Source: Lucifuga dentata (Eukaryota; Chordata; Actinopteri; Ophidiiformes; Bythitidae). Taken from it: DNA of 64,000 nucleotides. This document shows, piece by piece, positions 9,501-64,000 of the stretch. The stretch covers positions 124,001 to 188,000 of the forward strand of contig VXCM01000332.1 of the NCBI GenBank assembly GCA_014773175.1, in the 5' to 3' direction. The translations under genes were made by a program, and so were the position numbers. How positions within the stretch are numbered: the stretch's first letter is position 1; every line of letters begins with the position of its first letter. The notes under the pieces were generated by a model, which had not been told where the DNA came from, made no database searches, and was given only the letters and a program-made list of their open reading frames with translations.

Positions 9501-9579
9501 TACGTCTGTGGCTCCAGACGTAACCTCTGATGGGTACGCGTTCCAGATCAGTGAAAACCAAACTTCTTTCAATTTCTAG
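6446..9579 (+). CDS. kpna2: kpna2, importin subunit alpha (karyopherin alpha 2)
   Basis: Ten coding exons give 523 residues (human is about 529): 6446-6502, 6629-6769, 7134-7222, 7338-7606, 7721-7815, 8019-8282, 8448-8745, 8857-9103, 9246-9395, 9490-9579. Exons 8 and 9 each contain a 64-bp assembly insertion (63-bp repeat plus N) that must be removed to keep the frame. The protein carries classical nuclear-localisation-signal cargo and pairs with importin beta. It has an N-terminal IBB domain (about residues 20-66, [19 protein letters not shown]) and an armadillo-repeat body. The NLS-binding Trp/Asn ladder is intact: W137/N141, W179/N183, W226/N230, W268/Y272, W352/N356, W394/N398. The acidic C-terminal tail (GEEEE and DGYAFQ) is the CAS-binding region. 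Sequence details ([25 protein letters not shown]) fit KPNA2 rather than other alpha importins. Start [17 protein letters not shown] fits the family. Confidence 0.96.
6629..6769 (+). CDS. kpna2: kpna2 exon, importin-beta-binding (IBB) domain
   Basis: 47 codons begin [20 protein letters not shown] and include KRRN. This basic helix binds importin beta and acts as an autoinhibitory mimic of an NLS. The acceptor is TGTAG (6624-6628) and the donor GTAAGC (6770). Confidence 0.95.
7134..7222 (+). CDS. kpna2: kpna2 exon, first armadillo region
   Basis: Encodes [14 protein letters not shown] and QLQATQAAR, the start of the armadillo solenoid. The acceptor is TTTGCAG and the donor GTAATA (7223). Confidence 0.93.
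7338..7606 (+). CDS. kpna2: kpna2 exon, ARM repeats 1-3
   Basis: Encodes [20 protein letters not shown], the [12 protein letters not shown] motif (W137/N141) and [11 protein letters not shown] (W179/N183), which form the major NLS-binding groove. The donor GTAAAT is at 7607. Confidence 0.95.
7721..7815 (+). CDS. kpna2: kpna2 exon, ARM repeat 3/4 linker
   Basis: Encodes [20 protein letters not shown] and [11 protein letters not shown]. The acceptor GCGTTAAG is unusually purine-containing but phase and homology hold. The donor GTAAGT is at 7816. Confidence 0.92.
7937..7950 (+). promoter_or_regulatory. CTCF-like motif in kpna2 intron
   Basis: CCACTAGGGGGTGC matches the CTCF core (CCASYAGRKGGCR) with one substitution. 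The orientation is forward. This is a motif match only. Confidence 0.35.
8019..8282 (+). CDS. kpna2: kpna2 exon, ARM repeats 4-5
   Basis: 88 codons include [18 protein letters not shown] (W226/N230) and [17 protein letters not shown] (W268/Y272). The acceptor is ATTGCAG; the donor GTGTGT is at 8283. Confidence 0.95.
8448..8745 (+). CDS. kpna2: kpna2 exon, ARM repeats 6-7, with assembly duplication
   Basis: Encodes [19 protein letters not shown] and [17 protein letters not shown] (W352/N356). Bases 8452-8514 are repeated exactly at 8516-8578 around an N at 8515. Removing one copy and the N gives 234 bp (78 codons) in frame; as written the exon is frameshifted. The donor is GTATGT at 8746. Confidence 0.93.
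8452..8578 (+). repeat. Assembly duplication, 63 bp x2 around one N
   Basis: Exact 63-bp direct repeats flank N 8515. The repeat ends exactly at the N, as expected for two contig ends placed side by side without merging. It lies in kpna2 coding sequence. Confidence 0.93.
8857..9103 (+). CDS. kpna2: kpna2 exon, ARM repeats 8-9, with assembly duplication
   Basis: Encodes [20 protein letters not shown] (W394/N398), [20 protein letters not shown] and [15 protein letters not shown]. Bases 8905-8967 are repeated at 8969-9031 around N 8968. The corrected exon is 183 bp (61 codons). The donor is GTAAGT at 9104. Confidence 0.93.
8905..9031 (+). repeat. Assembly duplication, 63 bp x2 around one N
   Basis: Exact 63-bp direct repeats flank N 8968 within a kpna2 exon. 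The extra 64 bp shifts the frame by one. Confidence 0.93.
9246..9395 (+). CDS. kpna2: kpna2 exon, C-terminal ARM repeat
   Basis: 50 codons: [39 protein letters not shown] and [10 protein letters not shown]. This is the conserved last armadillo helix set of alpha importins. The donor GTAAGA is at 9396. Confidence 0.95.
9490..9579 (+). CDS. kpna2: kpna2 last exon, acidic tail and stop
   Basis: Encodes [19 protein letters not shown] and [10 protein letters not shown], then TAG at 9577-9579. The EEE run joins the previous GE. This tail binds the export receptor CAS. Confidence 0.94.
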   Translation, partial: EEEVTSVAPDVTSDGYAFQISENQTSFNF

Positions 9580-9689
9580 AATTCTGCGACTGACATGTAC
9601 TGTACACTCACTACCTGTTTGTCCCTTTTTCATGTGATTGCGGATTCTGTTTTTGTATGTAATGTACATACGGTTTTAACATGATTGTA

Positions 9690-9695
9690 AATAAA
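9690..9695 (+). terminator. kpna2: kpna2 polyadenylation signal AATAAA
   Basis: AATAAA lies 110 bp after the stop and is followed by a TGTCTGTGTAG GT-rich element, so the transcript should end near 9710-9715. Confidence 0.85.
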
Positions 9696-9715
9696 GTTCT
9701 AAGCTTGTCTGTGTA

Positions 9716-11990
9716 GTTTCTTTAGTCTGTTGCTATGCGAATACATTTGGCTCCCCATCATGTAACAATTGAAATAACCATTCTAAGTATAATGGAGTGG
9801 GTGTAGTGTATCTTTTTCAAGGTCTTTGCCTGAATGACCAGTCTTTATTTTGCAGTGTAGGTTGTTTTTTTTTTTTTCCTCCCCCTAAACTCAGTTTCCA
9901 AATTTTTCATGGCAAATAATTCAAGATAGATGTAGTATGTTTAGGGTGTGATATCTGACTGGTATTGGCTAACCAGGGTTTTAAAAAAAGGAATACAACA
10001 ACTATTGTCTACATATAGGCAACTGTCTGGTTGATTTTGATAGAAAAATGTCAGGATGGATGTGAGGTAACTTTTTGTTGCATGAGTTAAACTACCTTAA
10101 TACAATTATTTCTTGCAATGTCACTTAACTTCAAAACCAAGTTTGCCCTAAAAATCTTTTAACTCTCTGATCTTTAAACTAAATTCATACATCATAAACA
10201 AATGAGTATGTAGCCAAAATAGACACGTAATGACCAAAATCTTGCACCCTGCTTTGCAGCACTCACGCCTGACCCATGATGGACGATGCACCAAAATTGG
10301 CTTAAATGCAGATACTGGATGCTATCACTAACTCAAAGCCAGCCTTAATGTTGGAGTTCTTATCTGAAATTGGTCTGAGTCAAGTTCGCAGTCCCAAAAC
10401 TGAGCCAAATCTGGCAGCTATATGCAAGCCGGAGCCAGAATCCAGCTGAGCGTGCCAGCACTCAGCTGCAATCGATCAGACTTGGCCGGCTACCTGGGAG
10501 TTATCCAGAAGATTGACAAGTACTTTATGTTGACTTATACTTGCTTCAGCTTGACCATGATTCAGGTAGCCAGGTATTTACATGACAGTTGCAATAATTT
10601 GATTATTGCCTTCTTAAAAAACTCGTTACTGCAGTACACTAATTACCAGGGGATGTCCCAAGACTATCTTATAGGGAGCTGATCACAGCATTTTAAAAAA
10701 TGGATCAGTATTGGCTTTAAACCCCTGAGCTCCAGGTGTGCAACAGCTGTCAAAAACACCTAATTCAGTTCAGTTTAAAAAAAAAAAAAAAACAACAAAA
10801 ATGCAAAACATTTCCTGACAGTGCTACCAGTCACTGAAGTACTGACTGGCACAAAATAAACAGCAGCTAATTGATTATTAATGATGCACACCTGTGTCAC
10901 GGATGCTTACAGAGCAGCTCTGGATAATTTAGCCTCTATTTCAGTGATATTTTGCAGGTATAGCATCTAAAAAACAAGCATGGAATGAAACTTGCTTTTG
11001 AATTTAAGTATCTTATTAAAAATGAAGAGAAGCTGTGCAAAACCTTAACTAATCCCCATGATACACCCTGGGATGACAAAACACTTTATATGATATTGCA
11101 GGGAGCCATTAAAGGGGGATTCCGTGACTTTACAGATCACATTCACTATTTAACATGTTAAAAAAAAAGTGCAAAATAAGGCTTTTGTGGCTGTAGAGGG
11201 CTTTATCGTCTTCTGCACCAAAAACATACTTAATAGGGTTCCCCATGAACAATAAATTGAATTTGATGTTTAAAATTGATTGAGTCTCCTTTTAAAGTTG
11301 AACATCATTGTAATCCAAACAAATAATTAGAAATAATAATTAAAAATGTATTTAAAAAGATAAACACAAACCATATATGAACCTAAATTAAGAGACACTA
11401 AGAACTGTGTATTGATAATATTAAGAATTTCCGCAGTTATTTAAAAGTTTACATAATCCAAAAGATGCTGAATTTCTAAAAGAAATAGAATTTACATCTA
11501 TGAATATAAAATTTAGCAATTGAAAACATGTAGTCTCATGATGAAGATATTTAATTATACATTTTAAATAGCAAGTTCTTGCCTAAACTTCTGTTAAAAT
11601 GACAACTGAAAAGAAAGAATTTTTACTTTAGATTACAGCAGGTGAAAAGACCTGCATGGTCTTAGAAATGGGGAATTTCCAGCAAACTTACCTCTTGGAA
11701 CAATATTGTTGTGACTGTGGAAAATTTCACAAATTAATGTATGACTGCATTTCTAAATCAATTACAAGAATGCAACTAAACTAACTTAATTAAAGGAATG
11801 AAGGAATCAGATGTGTGTATATGAAAGTAAAACACCTGAATCAACCATCGGCGGACACTGATCAAAACCTTTTCGATGCTATTCGGAAAGAAAATTACTA
11901 ATTGTGAACCGTGAGGTGAACGTTCTACATGCAGAAAGTATGTGGATTTAAACACATCTTCCGGGCTAACAGATCCTGCTGGTGGAATTG
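9716..11990. other. kpna2-smurf2 intergenic region
   Basis: About 2.3 kb of AT-rich DNA. It contains a poly-A run near 10779-10793 and otherwise nothing assigned to a repeat family or gene. The six-frame ORFs here are short and unsupported. Confidence 0.6.
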
Positions 11991-12433
11991 TGATAAGGTA
12001 ATAGTTAATTCATTTGTCAGAGCCACATGCTGGACGGATGTTGTCGTCACCGCTGAGCTCCCCGCAGCCTCCTGAAGTGGATCAACAGTTCAACTCTCGA
12101 CCGGCGGAGAGGAGGACTCAGTCCGAGCGGAGATGTGAAGATAAACCCAGCCTTCCAGCTTCTTGAATCGATATTATCTACACAATTTTCCAAGGAGAAG
12201 CATTTCTAGCAAATGCACTTTGCAGCACTGCTACACCCGACATTTATAATTTTAATTTTTTTCTATTTCTTGCATTTGTGAGCGATCGCTATGGCAGTTC
12301 AGTCCACATCCGGGCCACAATGCCTTGACTCCATTATTGTCTAAAACTGGCGGAGAGGTTGATAAACCTGGTAGTTTTTTACACTTAGCGACATCGTTTT
12401 ATTACGTGCAGTGGAAGCTGGAACCGGGAGGAG
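11955..12433 (+). promoter_or_regulatory. smurf2: smurf2 promoter and 5' UTR region
   Basis: This GC-richer block lies before the smurf2 ATG. It has an ETS-like CTTCCGG (11960-11966), several GGCGGAG boxes (12103, 12351) and no clear TATA box. The transcription start is not visible. The leader contains upstream ATGs, listed separately. Confidence 0.5.
12291..12344 (+). promoter_or_regulatory. smurf2: Upstream ORF in the likely smurf2 leader (17 codons)
   Basis: ATG at 12291 opens a 17-residue frame (MAVQSTSGPQCLDSIIV) closed by TAA at 12342-12344, 89 bp before the smurf2 ATG. A second upstream ATG at 12320 gives only Met-Pro-stop. Whether they are in the mRNA depends on the unmapped start site. 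Confidence 0.45.
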
Positions 12434-63948
<51,515 letters not shown>

Positions 63949-64000
63949 GTGCTGGAAGAGATTTCCTTTTGTCACACCTTTCTAAGAATTATTCCGCCTT

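Noticed and set aside
9716..11990. A hidden gene between kpna2 and smurf2
   Set aside because: Only short, unsupported ORFs and no coherent exon-like homology were seen.

Overview
The window is vertebrate nuclear DNA with the look of a teleost fish. It has small GT-AG exons that encode proteins close to human orthologues, compact intergenic gaps, fish-type SINE, hAT-like and TTAA-flanked repeats, and many CA/CT microsatellites. All three genes are on the + strand: the 3' end of bptf (1-~5275), a complete kpna2 (~6100-~9715), and smurf2 from its start codon (12434) to an exon in the HECT domain (63948). The smurf2 C-terminal exons, including the catalytic cysteine, lie beyond the right edge.

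Layout: six terminal bptf exons encode a tandem PHD pair, a bromodomain and the C-terminal tail. A gap of about 0.8 kb holds a CCAAT-rich kpna2 promoter. kpna2 has one non-coding and ten coding exons (523 aa after removing assembly duplications). About 2.3 kb further on is the smurf2 5' region, followed by a 25.3-kb first intron with repeats, microsatellites, a 309-N gap and possible non-coding regulatory DNA. Fifteen further smurf2 exons follow, encoding the C2 domain, three WW domains and most of the HECT N-lobe. They include a 48-nt phase-preserving candidate cassette exon not needed to match the usual protein.

The three products are unrelated in pathway: BPTF is a chromatin reader of the NURF complex, KPNA2 is a nuclear import adaptor, and SMURF2 is a ubiquitin ligase of TGF-beta/BMP signalling. 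Nothing suggests a functional operon-like link; the interest is in synteny.

Repeats: at least eleven copies of one TTAA-flanked inverted-repeat element (about 550-600 bp, TIR near 87 bp, termini AGGACCATACC) occur in introns. One copy is a fold-back chimera and one was interrupted by another repeat that occurs twice in the window. Another TIR family has two copies with 3-bp target duplications, and one hAT-like MITE has a perfect 8-bp duplication.

Quality caveat: sixteen or more single-N gaps are flanked by exact 61-67-bp direct repeats. These are unmerged contig ends, not biology. They shift the reading frame in kpna2 exons 8 and 9 and in smurf2 exon 8, and duplicate the end of smurf2 exon 9.
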